From Ilumatobacter fluminis (GTDB taxonomy: Bacteria; Actinomycetota; Acidimicrobiia; Acidimicrobiales; Ilumatobacteraceae), in assembly GCF_004364865.1 (NCBI RefSeq), contig NZ_SOAU01000001.1:4248001-4312000 (forward strand): a stretch of DNA of 64,000 nucleotides, in the 5' to 3' direction. Both the position numbers and the translations under genes were made by a program. This document shows, piece after piece, positions 7,460 through 16,558 of this stretch. Numbering within the stretch: position 1 is the first letter of the stretch; each line of letters opens with the position of its first letter. The notes beneath the pieces are model-generated. The model saw only the letters and a program-made list of their open reading frames with translations. It ran no database searches and had not been told where the DNA came from.

Positions 7460-8404
7460 CTTCGGGGTGGTGGGGAGGCCGAAGGTGGTGAAGGCGTGGA
7501 GGGTGTCGCAGTACTCGCGGACCTGGGTGATGCGGCCTCGTTCGACATCGAGCACGAAGCAGTACCGGTTCTGGTAGCGGGCGCCGTCGGCTCGAAGACC
7601 GTCGCTCGCTGCTTCGACGGCGACCGACCCGTCGCCGACGATCACGCGTCGTGGCACGAGTGTCCACCCGCCGGTGAACGACCGGGTGATCCCCGGCAGA
7701 TGCTTGATCCGGTCGTGGAGCGAGGCGAGGCCGACGAGCGGCGCCCGGTCGCCTCGATAGGGCTCGACGTCACGGCGGCCGCGTTCGCGATCCGCCCCCG
7801 AGTCGGCCCACCACGTGGCGTCGGGCGCGGCCAGCGGCGCGATGATCGACGGATCGGCGGCAGCGACGCCGACGACGAACGACAGTGCGATGTCGGCGAG
7901 CGCCTCGTCGGGGATCGCATCGGTCGCGACCGGGGCCGGCGCCTCCGTCGACCGATCGAGGTGGCGGCCCGAGAAGACGTCGGCGGCGTGCGCCGTGTCG
8001 AGGTACTCGCGAACCAGATCGACGCGACCGTCGGTCACGCCGATCACGAACGCGTACCGGTTCCGGTACGGCCGTTCTCCCTGGTACATCCCATCGCCGT
8101 CGACCTCGACGACGGCGAACCCGTTGCTCCCGAACGAATGCCACCGCTGCTGGCGGACGCCGCCGGGGAAGCGTTCGGGAAGACCCGAGAAGAGGTCGAG
8201 CTTGTCGCCGAGTCGCATGTTGCCGTGGAGCGGCCACGGTCGGTCGTCACCCGGGTCGACGTCGTCGACGCCGGACGCCCGGTCGAGGCCGGTGTCGACC
8301 CACCAGACGCCGTCCGGATCGACGAGCGCGCGCATCGCGTCGACGTCGTTGCGATCGAGCGCGTCGATGAACTCGGTCGCCGTGGAGACGGTGGCGTCAC
8401 TCAT
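7454..8404 (-). CDS. Tandem double SnoaL-like (NTF2 fold) protein
   Basis: 316 residues, about twice a single NTF2 domain. Half one (residues about 1-145) has FIDALDRNDVDAMRALV, VWWVDTG and YRNRYAFVIGVTDGRVDLVREYLDT; half two (about 165-316) repeats the plan with TWWADSG and YQNRYCFVLDVERGRITQVREYCDT. The two halves are therefore an internal duplication. ATG 8404 lies inside the 3' end of the upstream synthetase gene (8-base overlap), so it is last in the LLM / dehydrogenase / synthetase / SnoaL unit. Function unknown beyond the fold; a ketosteroid-isomerase-like role is possible. Confidence 0.82.
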   Translation of the reverse strand: MSDATVSTATEFIDALDRNDVDAMRALVDPDGVWWVDTGLDRASGVDDVDPGDDRPWPLHGNMRLGDKLDLFSGLPERFPGGVRQQRWHSFGSNGFAVVEVDGDGMYQGERPYRNRYAFVIGVTDGRVDLVREYLDTAHAADVFSGRHLDRSTEAPAPVATDAIPDEALADIALSFVVGVAAADPSIIAPLAAPDATWWADSGADRERGRRDVEPYRGDRAPLVGLASLHDRIKHLPGITRSFTGGWTLVPRRVIVGDGSVAVEAASDGLRADGARYQNRYCFVLDVERGRITQVREYCDTLHAFTTFGLPTTPKA

Positions 8405-9941
8405 CGTCGGCGAGCATGTCGCGCACGAGGTGCTTCTGGACCTTCATGCTGGCGTTGCGCGGCAGGTCGTCGACGAAGCGCACCTTGGTGGGCTTCTTGT
8501 AGCTGGCGAGGTCGCGGCGGGCGTACTCGGCGATCGCCTCCTCCGACAGGTCGGCGCCGGCCTCGGGCACGACGACGGCGGTGACGGCCTCGCCCCACTT
8601 CTCGTGCGGCGTGCCGATCACGGTGACCTGGGCGACGCCGGGCATGCCGGCCAGGACAGCCTCGACCTCGGCGGGGTACACGTTCATACCGCCGCTGATG
8701 ATGAGGTCCTTCGCCCGGTCGGTCACGTAGACGAAGCCGTGATCGTCGAGGCGACCCAGGTCGCCGGTGTAGTACTCACCGTCGACCAGCACCTCGGCCG
8801 TCTTGTCGGGGTTGCCCCAGTAGCCGGAGAACATCGTGTCGGCTTCGACGACGAGTTCGCCGACGGAACCGTCGGTGATCGGGTTGCGGTCGGAGTCGAC
8901 GACGCGCACCCCGGCCGACGCCAGCGGCCGGCCGACACTCGCGTAGATGTCGTCCGCCGGCGTGCCACCGCGCCAGTCCTCGCGGGCGGTCACCGTGAGC
9001 GGCGCGACGGTCTCGGTCATGCCCCACACCTCGACGTACCGCTCACCGATCACGTCGACGAGCTGGCGGGCGTGTTCGGGCGGCAACGGCGACGCCGAAT
9101 GCAGGACCGACTCGAGGTGGGTGAGCACCTCGGGACGGAGCGTGGCCTGTTCGACGAATCCGGGGACGAGCGGTGACGGCGCATACGTGAACGTCGACCG
9201 GTGCTCGATCATGTGGTCGACCCATGTCTCGACGGTGTACGGCATGAGGAACGAGACCGTGCCTCCGACATAGAGATGCGGGAGGATGACGCCCCAGATG
9301 CCGCTGACGAACGAGAGCGTCCCGGTGAACGCGCATCGCCCGTACATCGGCAGGCGGTACGCGAACGGGATGAGCTTGATGCAGCCGACGACGGCGCGGT
9401 GACTGGCCATCGCTCCTTTCGGAAAGCCGGTGGTCCCCGACGTGTAGCCGAGGATCGCCAGGTCCTCGGGCCCGCGTCGGGGGTCGACGTACAGGGTCGA
9501 TGCAGCGGACAGCAGGTCTTCGTAGCCCTGAGCGCCCGGTGCCCGATCGTCACCGATCGTCACCACGGCGCGCAGCTCGGCGGTCGACTCGAGCTCGCTC
9601 ACCACCGGAGTGCGGCCGTCGGTGTGGACCAACGCCTTCGCAGCAGAGTCCCCGATGATGTAGTCGATCTCGCGGGCGACGAGACGGTCGTTGACGTGCA
9701 CGATCGGGTAGCCGCCGATCGCACACCCGACGTACACCTCGAATGCAGTGACGGTGTCCTCGAGCAGTGCGGCGACGTGGTCGCCGGGTTCGAGGCCGAA
9801 GCCTCGGAGCGCGTTGGCGAGGCGGGTCCCTCGGTCGAGCAGCTGCCGGTAGGTGCGCATCCCGTCGCGGCCCGTCAGGGCGACGCGGTCGCCGTATCGA
9901 CGGCAGGCGTTGATCAGGACGTCGCCGAGTGTGTCGTTCAT
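8397..9941 (-). CDS. Acyl-CoA synthetase (AMP-forming)
   Basis: 514 residues of the ANL superfamily: it adenylates a carboxylic acid with ATP and transfers it to CoA. Visible motifs are YTSGTTGFPKG (P-loop-like, near residue 167), the WGMTE motif, YTGDLGRLDDHG and the C-terminal hinge and lysine region ASMKVQKH. GGAGGAA lies six bases before ATG 9941. One of three such synthetases in the regulon, which suggests several acid intermediates, or an initial acid and later breakdown products. It follows an acyl-CoA dehydrogenase with a 37-base gap. Confidence 0.9.
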   Translation of the reverse strand: MNDTLGDVLINACRRYGDRVALTGRDGMRTYRQLLDRGTRLANALRGFGLEPGDHVAALLEDTVTAFEVYVGCAIGGYPIVHVNDRLVAREIDYIIGDSAAKALVHTDGRTPVVSELESTAELRAVVTIGDDRAPGAQGYEDLLSAASTLYVDPRRGPEDLAILGYTSGTTGFPKGAMASHRAVVGCIKLIPFAYRLPMYGRCAFTGTLSFVSGIWGVILPHLYVGGTVSFLMPYTVETWVDHMIEHRSTFTYAPSPLVPGFVEQATLRPEVLTHLESVLHSASPLPPEHARQLVDVIGERYVEVWGMTETVAPLTVTAREDWRGGTPADDIYASVGRPLASAGVRVVDSDRNPITDGSVGELVVEADTMFSGYWGNPDKTAEVLVDGEYYTGDLGRLDDHGFVYVTDRAKDLIISGGMNVYPAEVEAVLAGMPGVAQVTVIGTPHEKWGEAVTAVVVPEAGADLSEEAIAEYARRDLASYKKPTKVRFVDDLPRNASMKVQKHLVRDMLADDE

Positions 9942-9978
9942 GGGCGTTCCTCCGAAGGTCGGTCGTGGATGGCGCCGA

Positions 9979-11502
9979 TCACCAGAGCAGATCGGCGAGG
10001 TCGAGCAGGATCACGTCGGGCGAGCGGACGGCGGTGCGCCGGAGCGAGTCGGCGGTCCCACCGACGACGACGTCGGGCGAGCGTCGGGCCAGATCAGTGA
10101 TGAGATCCGCTGCCGAGTCGGTGGCGTCGACGAGGGTGAGCTCGGCGACGAGCGCGAACCGGGCCGCCCGATCGTCGGCCGTCTCGGCGAGCCGGTCGGC
10201 CTGCGCAGCGACGAGGTCGGCGGCGTCGAGCGCGATGCACACATCCGCCAACCGGGCTCGAACGCTGTCGTTCGACAGCAGCGCCCGGCCCACCTCGCTC
10301 CCACGGATCGAGTCGAGTGCCTGTCGCAGGTGCGCCGTCGGCCCGGTCGCCTCGTCGGTGGGCGGCTCGACGGCGCTGCGACCGATGATCAGGCGCTGGA
10401 TCTCCGACGTGCCCTCGTAGATGGTCGCCTGGCGTGCGTGGCGAGCGAGCGCCTCGACGTGGTAGCCGACCGTCACGCCACGAGCACCGTGGATCTGTTG
10501 GCTCTCGTAGACGGCCCGGCATGCGGCCTCGGTGGCGGCGAGCTTCGACATCGCCGCCTGCACGACCGAACGCTCGCCGGCGTCGCGCGTCGCTGCTGCC
10601 CGGTAGACCAGGGCTCGGCACCAGGTGGCGTCGGCCCACATGCGGGCGAGCTTGAGCCGGATCACCTCGAGGTCGGCGAGGCGGCGGCCACCGACTTCAC
10701 GTTCGAGTGCGATCTCGAGTGCATGGTCGTAGGCACTGCGAGTCATACCGACGGCGAGCGCTCCCACCGACGGCCGGTAGACCTCGAGCGTGCCGAGCGC
10801 GACCTTGAGGCCGTCTCCTTCGGCACCGATGAGGCTCGACGTGGGGACGAAGTGGTCGGTGAACACGATCGTGCCGATCGAGTGCGGCGCCCCGAGTTCG
10901 ATGTCCTGGCGCACCTCGACCCCGGCTTCGGACGGGTCGACGACGAACGCCGAGTACCCGGCGCTGCCGGCCCCCGGCGTGCGGGCGACGACGACCATCA
11001 GGTCGGCATCGGGCGCACCGGAGATGTAGGTCTTGGTGCCGCTGATGCGATAGCCGCCATCGACCGGTTCGGCCGTCGTGGTCATGCCGCGCACGTCGGA
11101 TCCGGCGTGCGGTTCGGTCACCGCGAAGGCGAACACCTTCTTGCCGTCAACGAGATCGGGCAGGATCGCCGAGCGTTGTGCATCGTCACCGTTCTTGACG
11201 ATGGCGACCGTGCCGAGGCCCTGGAGCCCGAACGTGAAGTCGACGCCGGGCTCGTGATAGCCGAGGTGCTCACGCAAGATGCACAGCAGCGTGGAGTAGC
11301 GGTGGTCGTTCCCGCGGCCTCCGTACTCGCTGGCGATGTTGAGTCCGAAGTAGCCGCGGTCGGCCATCGCCGTGACGAGGTCGCGGCAGATGGCGTGTTG
11401 CTCGCCGAACTCCTCGGCGATCGGGACCAGCGTGGCGACCGCGAACTCGTCGACGTCGGCGGCGAGTTCCTGCTCGTCGGCGGTCAGCCCGAGTTCGATC
11501 AT
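9979..11502 (-). CDS. Acyl-CoA dehydrogenase with C-terminal extension
   Basis: 507 residues, roughly 120 more than a typical 380-390 residue family member. The core is standard: AFAVTEPHAGSDVRG (FAD/substrate loop), ISGTKTYISGA and the C-terminal IYEGTSEIQRLIIGRS, whose Glu is the expected catalytic base. After this comes an alanine-rich, probably helical tail (from about residue 390) with no motif I recognise. It dehydrogenates an acyl-CoA with FAD and ETF. ATG 11502 overlaps the stop of the LLM gene by one base (TGATG). Confidence 0.88.
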   Translation of the reverse strand: MIELGLTADEQELAADVDEFAVATLVPIAEEFGEQHAICRDLVTAMADRGYFGLNIASEYGGRGNDHRYSTLLCILREHLGYHEPGVDFTFGLQGLGTVAIVKNGDDAQRSAILPDLVDGKKVFAFAVTEPHAGSDVRGMTTTAEPVDGGYRISGTKTYISGAPDADLMVVVARTPGAGSAGYSAFVVDPSEAGVEVRQDIELGAPHSIGTIVFTDHFVPTSSLIGAEGDGLKVALGTLEVYRPSVGALAVGMTRSAYDHALEIALEREVGGRRLADLEVIRLKLARMWADATWCRALVYRAAATRDAGERSVVQAAMSKLAATEAACRAVYESQQIHGARGVTVGYHVEALARHARQATIYEGTSEIQRLIIGRSAVEPPTDEATGPTAHLRQALDSIRGSEVGRALLSNDSVRARLADVCIALDAADLVAAQADRLAETADDRAARFALVAELTLVDATDSAADLITDLARRSPDVVVGGTADSLRRTAVRSPDVILLDLADLLW

Positions 11503-12392
11503 CAGACGGCGGCGTCGGAGCCGAGCGGCAGCGCAGCGGCGTACTTCTCGAGGAACTGACGGGTGTCGCGCCGCGGGATGGAGAGGCCCAGCACGAACTC
11601 GTCGACGCCGAGCGCCTCCACCTGTTCGAGGTACGGGGCGAGGTCGTCGGTGTCGCCCCAGTGCGGCATGCCGAGCACGATGCGGAAGTCGTCACGGTCG
11701 CGACCGGCCGCCTCGAGTTCGCTGTCGAGCAGCGCGAGCCCGTCGCGCAACTCGTCCGGTGTCATCTTCCAGCCGTACCACCCCTCACCGAAGCGGGCGG
11801 CGCGTCGGATGGCACCCTTGGAGATGCCGCCGACCAGCACCGGCGGGTGCGGATCTTGGACGGGCTTGGGGAATGCGACGACGTCGCGGAACGAGACGAA
11901 CTCGCCTTCGAAGGTGGCGCGGTGCTGCGTCCACAGCGCCTTCATCACCTGGATGTACTCGTCGGCTCGCGCGCCGCGCCGTTCCCACGGGACGCCGACG
12001 GCGGCGTACTCCTCACGGTTCCAGCCGATGCCGACGCCGTAGTCGACGCGACCTCCGGAGAAGTGGTCGAGCGTCGTGACGTGCTTGGCACGCTCGACCG
12101 GGTGCCGTTCGGTGATGACCTCGACCGAGGTGCCGAGCCGGATTCGGCTCGTGACCGCAGCGGCGGCCTGGAGCACCATGAGCGGTTCGAGCAGACCCTG
12201 GTCCTGCTTGAACCCGAACGTGCCGTCGTCGCTGTGTGGATACTCCGACTCGAACTCGTCGAAGAACACCACGTGATCGGGCGCCCAGTAGCTGTCGAAC
12301 CCGAGTTCTTCGACGGCGACCGCCGTCGACTGTGCGAACTCGATGCCGCGCCCTGGTTCGCCGTCGACGATCTGGACCACTCCGTACCGCAT
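11502..12392 (-). CDS. LLM class flavin/F420-dependent oxidoreductase
   Basis: 296 residues. YWAPDHVVFF, SRIRLGTSVEVITERHP, GRVDYGVGIGWNREEY and FPKPVQDPHPP are luciferase-like signatures of the group often annotated as F420-dependent. It is a close paralogue of the gene at 21195-22070; both share the PHSDDG, DQGLLEPLM and ERRGAR blocks. GAGAGGGGA lies upstream of ATG 12392. First gene of the unit running down to 7454, under the promoter and operator at 12436-12464. Confidence 0.87.
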   Translation of the reverse strand: MRYGVVQIVDGEPGRGIEFAQSTAVAVEELGFDSYWAPDHVVFFDEFESEYPHSDDGTFGFKQDQGLLEPLMVLQAAAAVTSRIRLGTSVEVITERHPVERAKHVTTLDHFSGGRVDYGVGIGWNREEYAAVGVPWERRGARADEYIQVMKALWTQHRATFEGEFVSFRDVVAFPKPVQDPHPPVLVGGISKGAIRRAARFGEGWYGWKMTPDELRDGLALLDSELEAAGRDRDDFRIVLGMPHWGDTDDLAPYLEQVEALGVDEFVLGLSIPRRDTRQFLEKYAAALPLGSDAAV

Positions 12393-12435
12393 CGCTCAAT
12401 TCCCCTCTCCGTCACCGCTCCCGGTGAGCATCATG

Positions 12436-12464
12436 ACCGTACACCAACCAAGCACTTGCTTCAA
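12436..12464 (-). promoter_or_regulatory. Predicted promoter overlapping operator site 4
   Basis: On the minus strand TTGAAG (12464-12459), a 17-base spacer and TACGGT (12441-12436). The operator ACCAAGCA-CT-TGCTTCAA at 12447-12464 (5 of 8 symmetric positions in the right arm) covers the -35 and most of the spacer. It separates the E2 gene from the downstream LLM gene. Confidence 0.6.
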
Positions 12465-12501
12465 TTGGATGATCCGCAGTCGACGACGATTCGTCGTTCA
12501 C

Positions 12502-13785
12502 TCATGCGCCGGTGCCCTCGAACGAGGTACGCAGCACCTGGAGCGCCTTCGCGGCGGTCGCACCGTCGATCAGACGATGGTCGCACGTGAGGCTCAACCA
12601 CATCATCGGACGAACGACGATCTCACCGTCGACCACGACCGGTCGTTCGACCACCGAGCCGGCGAACAGCATCGCCGTCTGGCGGGGCGGGATGATCGGC
12701 GTGCCCGCCTGGACGCCGTAGGCGCCGAGGTTCGACAGTGCGACGTGCCCGCCCTCGACGTCGGAGATCTGGAGGCGGCGCGCCCGAGCGCGCTCGGCCA
12801 GATCGCGGAGCTGCTCGCCGATCTCGACCACGTGGAGCCGGTCGGCGCCGCGCATCACGGGAGCGACGAGGCCCTGATCGGTGTCGACGGCGACCGCCAT
12901 GTCGACCTGATCACGCTCGATCATGCCGCCCTCCACGAGGCCGGCGTGCAGCATCGGCACGGCCCGACACGCCGCAGCGAACTCACGGATCAGATATGCG
13001 GTCACCGTCGGCGCCTTGCCGGGGCCGTCGTAGTGGGCACGTTCGCGCTGCAGCGACGACACGTCGACCTCGATCATCTCCGTGAAGTGGGGGATCGTCG
13101 ACCAGCTCGTCGACATCGACGCCACCATCGCTCGGCGGTTGCCGTCGAGCCGGATCGGCTCGGGGCCGCCGGCGGGCGCGTCGGGCAGTGGTGCGGCAGC
13201 GGGCGGAGCAGCCGGAACCGGAACGACCGGGGCGACAGGCCTCGAGACGGGCTGCGCCGGTGTGGGCGGAACCGGTGGCGCTGCGAGTCGGGCGATGTGG
13301 GCCTCGACGTCCGGCACCGTGATCGGACGGTCGCCGCCGACCACGATCGTCGACAGGTCGATCCCGTGCTCACGGGCGATCGCCCGCGCCTTCGGAACCG
13401 CGCGCACCCGCCCGGACGCCGCAGTCGGTGCCGGTGACGACGGCGGTGGCGGGAGGTCACTCGCCGGGGGCGCCGGTGCCGACTCGGGCACCGAGCTCGG
13501 CGCGTCGCCGGAGAGGAAGCGGTCGACCGAGGCATCGTCGGTCGGGTCGCCGGCGTGGGCGAGGACGGCGACGGGAGCGCCGACGGCGACCTCCTCGCCG
13601 TCCGCGGCCAGCCACCGGAGCATCCGGCCGTCGGTCTTGGCCTCGACGTCGGTCTCGACCTTCTCGGTTTCGACCGTGTACAGCAAGTCGCCGGCGGCGA
13701 ACGGTGCGCCGGCATCGACGTGGCGGGCGACGATCACGCCGACGTCCATCGTCTGGCCGAGGCGGGGCATCGAGAGCAGATCCAT
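12502..13785 (-). CDS. 2-oxoacid dehydrogenase E2, dihydrolipoamide acyltransferase
   Basis: 427 residues with the full E2 order: lipoyl domain at about 1-78 with the lipoylated lysine in ETEKVETD (Lys42), a Pro/Ala linker, an E3/E1-binding domain around RAVPKARAIAREHGIDLS, a second Pro/Ala linker and the catalytic domain ending in DHRLIDGATAA (active-site His and Asp). It accepts the acyl group from E1 and hands it to CoA. AGGAGG precedes ATG 13785, 15 bases after the E1-beta stop. Last gene of the 12-gene operon. No E3 gene is in the window, so E3 is probably shared with another complex. Confidence 0.92.
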   Translation of the reverse strand: MDLLSMPRLGQTMDVGVIVARHVDAGAPFAAGDLLYTVETEKVETDVEAKTDGRMLRWLAADGEEVAVGAPVAVLAHAGDPTDDASVDRFLSGDAPSSVPESAPAPPASDLPPPPSSPAPTAASGRVRAVPKARAIAREHGIDLSTIVVGGDRPITVPDVEAHIARLAAPPVPPTPAQPVSRPVAPVVPVPAAPPAAAPLPDAPAGGPEPIRLDGNRRAMVASMSTSWSTIPHFTEMIEVDVSSLQRERAHYDGPGKAPTVTAYLIREFAAACRAVPMLHAGLVEGGMIERDQVDMAVAVDTDQGLVAPVMRGADRLHVVEIGEQLRDLAERARARRLQISDVEGGHVALSNLGAYGVQAGTPIIPPRQTAMLFAGSVVERPVVVDGEIVVRPMMWLSLTCDHRLIDGATAAKALQVLRTSFEGTGA

Positions 13786-13800
13786 GGCAGTCCTCCTGGG

Positions 13801-14775
13801 TCAGACGAAGGTCGAGTGCACCGCGGCGACGATGTCGTCGTTGGTCGGCAGCATCATCCGCTCGAGGTGCACGCTCTGCGGGAAGTAGGTGTCGGGCGTC
13901 GTGACGCGGGCGATCGGCCCCTCCAGCACGTCGATCGCCCGCTCGGCGACGACGGCCGCGACCTCGGCGCCGGGTCCGCCGGGTCCGGGTGCTTCGTGCA
14001 CCAGCACCAGGCGTCCGGTGCGTTCGACCGAGGCGAGGATCGTGTCGAGATCGAGCGGGCGGATCCCTCGCGGGTCGATGATCTCGACGTCGATCCCGTC
14101 GCCGGCGAGTTGCTCCGATGCCGCGACCGCTCGACCCACGAGGCTGCCCCACGCGACGACGGTGACGTCGGAGCCGCTGCGAACCGTCGCGGCCCGGCCG
14201 ATCGGCACGAGATGCTCGCCGTCGGGCACGGGACCGCGCCGGTTGTACAGGGCCTTGTGTTCGAGGAACAGCACCGGGTTCTCGTCTCGGATCGCCGACT
14301 TCAGGAGTCCCTTGGCGTCGGCCGGGTTCGACGGCATCAGCACGTACATGCCGAACGCGCTCTGGAACAGACCACCGGGCGACTGCGAGTGCTCGGCACC
14401 GCCGCCACCCTTCGCTCCCTCCGGCGCCCGGATGACCATCGGCACGGACAACTTGCCGCCGTGCATGTACCGCCACTTCGCCGCCTTGTTGTAGACCTCG
14501 TCCATCGCGATGCCCACGAAGTCGGAGTACTGGAGCTCGGCGACGGGACGCGTGCCGGTCATGGCGGCGCCGACGGCCGCGCCGGCGATCAGCGTTTCCG
14601 ACAGGGGTGAGTCGAACACCCGCTTCTTGCCGTACTTGTCGTGGAGTCCCTTGGTCACGCCGAACACGCCGCCGAATCCGGCGACGTCCTCGCCGAACAG
14701 GAAGACGTTCTCGTCTCGGGCCATCTCCTCGTCGAGGGCCTCGTTGATGGCCTGCGCCATCGTGATCTCCCTCAT
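13801..14775 (-). CDS. 2-oxoacid dehydrogenase E1 beta subunit
   Basis: 324 residues, the normal length for PdhB/AcoB/BkdB-type subunits. MREITMAQAINEALDEEM, FGEDVAGFGG, PLSETLIAGAAVG and the C-terminal transketolase domain (LDLDTILASVERTGRLVLVHEA) are clear. With the alpha subunit it forms the thiamine-diphosphate site that decarboxylates a 2-oxoacid or cleaves acetoin. ATG 14775 overlaps the alpha-subunit stop by four bases. Whether the substrate is pyruvate, a branched 2-oxoacid or acetoin cannot be settled by eye; the subunit sizes fit the acetoin/branched-chain style. Confidence 0.92.
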   Translation of the reverse strand: MREITMAQAINEALDEEMARDENVFLFGEDVAGFGGVFGVTKGLHDKYGKKRVFDSPLSETLIAGAAVGAAMTGTRPVAELQYSDFVGIAMDEVYNKAAKWRYMHGGKLSVPMVIRAPEGAKGGGGAEHSQSPGGLFQSAFGMYVLMPSNPADAKGLLKSAIRDENPVLFLEHKALYNRRGPVPDGEHLVPIGRAATVRSGSDVTVVAWGSLVGRAVAASEQLAGDGIDVEIIDPRGIRPLDLDTILASVERTGRLVLVHEAPGPGGPGAEVAAVVAERAIDVLEGPIARVTTPDTYFPQSVHLERMMLPTNDDIVAAVHSTFV

Positions 14776-15722
14776 GCCAGCACTCCTTCGAAGAGTCGTT
14801 CGCGGGTGGGCAGCGGGGCCTGCTTCGCCTGTTCGGCCGCGGCGCCCATCTCCGTGTCGGCCTCCTCGGCGATGCGGTCGAGATCGGCCTGCGTGGCGAT
14901 GCCGTCGCCCAGGATGCGGGATGCGAGCAGCTCGATCGGGTCGCGCCACTGTTCACGGTCGGTGTCGGTGCGGTACTGCTGCGGGTCGCCTTCGAAGTGG
15001 CCACGGAAGCGCGTCGTCTTGGCCTCGATGAAGGTCGGCCCGTGTCCGGCGCGTGCCCGGTCGACCGCCTCCGAAACGGCGTCGTGCATCGCGACGGCGT
15101 CCTGGCCGTCGACGATCACGCCGGGCATGCCGTATCCCGCGGCTCGAGTCGCGAGATCGGTGACCGCCGTCGACTCCGACAGCGGCACCGAGACGGCGTA
15201 GCCGTTGTTCTCGCACAGCCAGATCACCGGCAGCTTCCACGCGCCTGCGGCGTTGGCGGCCTCGTGGAACGTGCCGCGGTTGGCCGTGCCGTCACCGAAC
15301 ATGCACATGACGACCTGACCGCTCTCGCGGTACTTGGCCGACATCGCAGCCCCTGCGGCGAGCACGAAGGTGCCGCCGACCGTGCCGCTCTGCCCGAGCA
15401 CGCCGACATCGGGATCGACGGTGTGCACGATGCCGGCACCGAGACCGCCGGTCGAGCCGGCGGTGGTGGCGAGCACGTCGCCGAACAGTTCGACGGCCGA
15501 CACGCCCTTGGCGAGCAGCTGGCCGACGCCGCGGTGGCTGTAGAAGAGGTAGTCGGAACGCTCGAGCGCTGCGGTCGCGCCGGCCATCACGCCTTCCTGG
15601 CCGCGCCCCGAGTGATAGAGCACGATCGCGTCGCCGCTGTCGACGAGGCGCAGGATCCAGCGCTCGGCGGCACTGGCGCGCATCATGTCGCGGTACATCC
15701 GCAACAGGGTCTGGTCGTCCAT
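14772..15722 (-). CDS. 2-oxoacid dehydrogenase E1 alpha subunit
   Basis: 316 residues. The thiamine-diphosphate motif is intact: GDGTANRGTFHEAANAAG, followed about 15 residues later by CENNGYAVS (the GDG-to-NN motif). YSHRGVGQLLAKG and GGTFVLAAGAAMSAKY also fit. It binds ThDP and decarboxylates the 2-oxo substrate together with the beta subunit. ATG 15722 overlaps the stop of the upstream SDR by one base. Its position directly after a zinc dehydrogenase and an SDR suggests that these make the 2-oxo or hydroxyketone substrate; this is inference from order. Confidence 0.92.
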   Translation of the reverse strand: MDDQTLLRMYRDMMRASAAERWILRLVDSGDAIVLYHSGRGQEGVMAGATAALERSDYLFYSHRGVGQLLAKGVSAVELFGDVLATTAGSTGGLGAGIVHTVDPDVGVLGQSGTVGGTFVLAAGAAMSAKYRESGQVVMCMFGDGTANRGTFHEAANAAGAWKLPVIWLCENNGYAVSVPLSESTAVTDLATRAAGYGMPGVIVDGQDAVAMHDAVSEAVDRARAGHGPTFIEAKTTRFRGHFEGDPQQYRTDTDREQWRDPIELLASRILGDGIATQADLDRIAEEADTEMGAAAEQAKQAPLPTRERLFEGVLA

Positions 15723-16558
15723 CAGTGGACCTCCTCTCCACCGGTGACGTTCAACGCCTCTCCGGTGACGAACGAGGCGGCGTCGGATGCGAGGTACCAC
15801 GCCGCCTCGGCGATGTCGTCGGGCGCCGCGAACCGACGCAGCGGGATGAGCTTTTGCTGCTTCCTGCGGGCTTCCTCGCGGGTGATGCCGCTGCGGCTGG
15901 TGAAGGCGTCCATCGGGCCGCCGGGCAGGTCGAGCAAGGGTGTGTCGACGGTGCCGGGGCAGATCGCGTTGACGCGGATGCCGGCGGGTCCGAGCTCGCG
16001 GGCGACCGACTGGGTGAAGCCGACGATCGCGAACTTCGCCGCGCTGTAGGCGCTCAACAACGGCCAGCCGGTCTTGCCGGCCTGGCTCGCCATGTTGATG
16101 ATCGAACCGCCGCCGTGCTCGGCCATGTGCCGGGCGGCGGCGCGCGTGCCGTAGAACGTGCCGGTCGCCATCACGTCGACGTTGCGCGCCCACTCGTCGT
16201 CGGAGAGTTCGGTCACCGGGCGCAGGCCGAGGCTGATGCCGGCGTTGTTCACCATCACGTCGAGGCGGCCGAACTCGTCGACGGCGCGGGCCACGAGCGC
16301 GTCGACTTCGGCCGACTTCGTGACGTCGCAGGCATGGGCGACAACGGTGCCGCCGCCGGCCTCGGCGACGCGTTCGGCGGCCAGTTCGAGATCGGTCGGT
16401 GGCGGCACCTGATAGTCGGGGAACGACTCGAGCGGGCGTCCGATGTCGGACACGACGACGTCGAAGCCGCCGCGTGCGAATCGTTCCGCGATCGCGAGGC
16501 CGATGCCGCCGGAGCGGGAGGCCCCGGTGACGACGACGACGGGACGGTCGCCGCTCAC
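15722..16558 (-). CDS. SDR family oxidoreductase
   Basis: 278 residues with SDR features: a cofactor loop TGASRSGGIG that carries one or two extra residues compared with the usual TGxxxGxG, VNNAGIS, the serine in NMASQAG and YSAAK, then CPGTVDTPLL. The C-terminal SFVTGEALNVTGG is typical of the family. GTG 16558 is fixed by a GTGA overlap with the zinc dehydrogenase stop. It probably oxidises or reduces a hydroxyl/keto group on the pathway intermediate fed to the E1/E2 complex. Confidence 0.88.
   Translation of the reverse strand: MSGDRPVVVVTGASRSGGIGLAIAERFARGGFDVVVSDIGRPLESFPDYQVPPPTDLELAAERVAEAGGGTVVAHACDVTKSAEVDALVARAVDEFGRLDVMVNNAGISLGLRPVTELSDDEWARNVDVMATGTFYGTRAAARHMAEHGGGSIINMASQAGKTGWPLLSAYSAAKFAIVGFTQSVARELGPAGIRVNAICPGTVDTPLLDLPGGPMDAFTSRSGITREEARRKQQKLIPLRRFAAPDDIAEAAWYLASDAASFVTGEALNVTGGEEVH

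Noticed and set aside
13457-15004. A 515-residue minus-strand frame over the E1/E2 genes
   Set aside because: Overlaps three proteins with intact catalytic motifs and is itself low-complexity Arg/Gly sequence.
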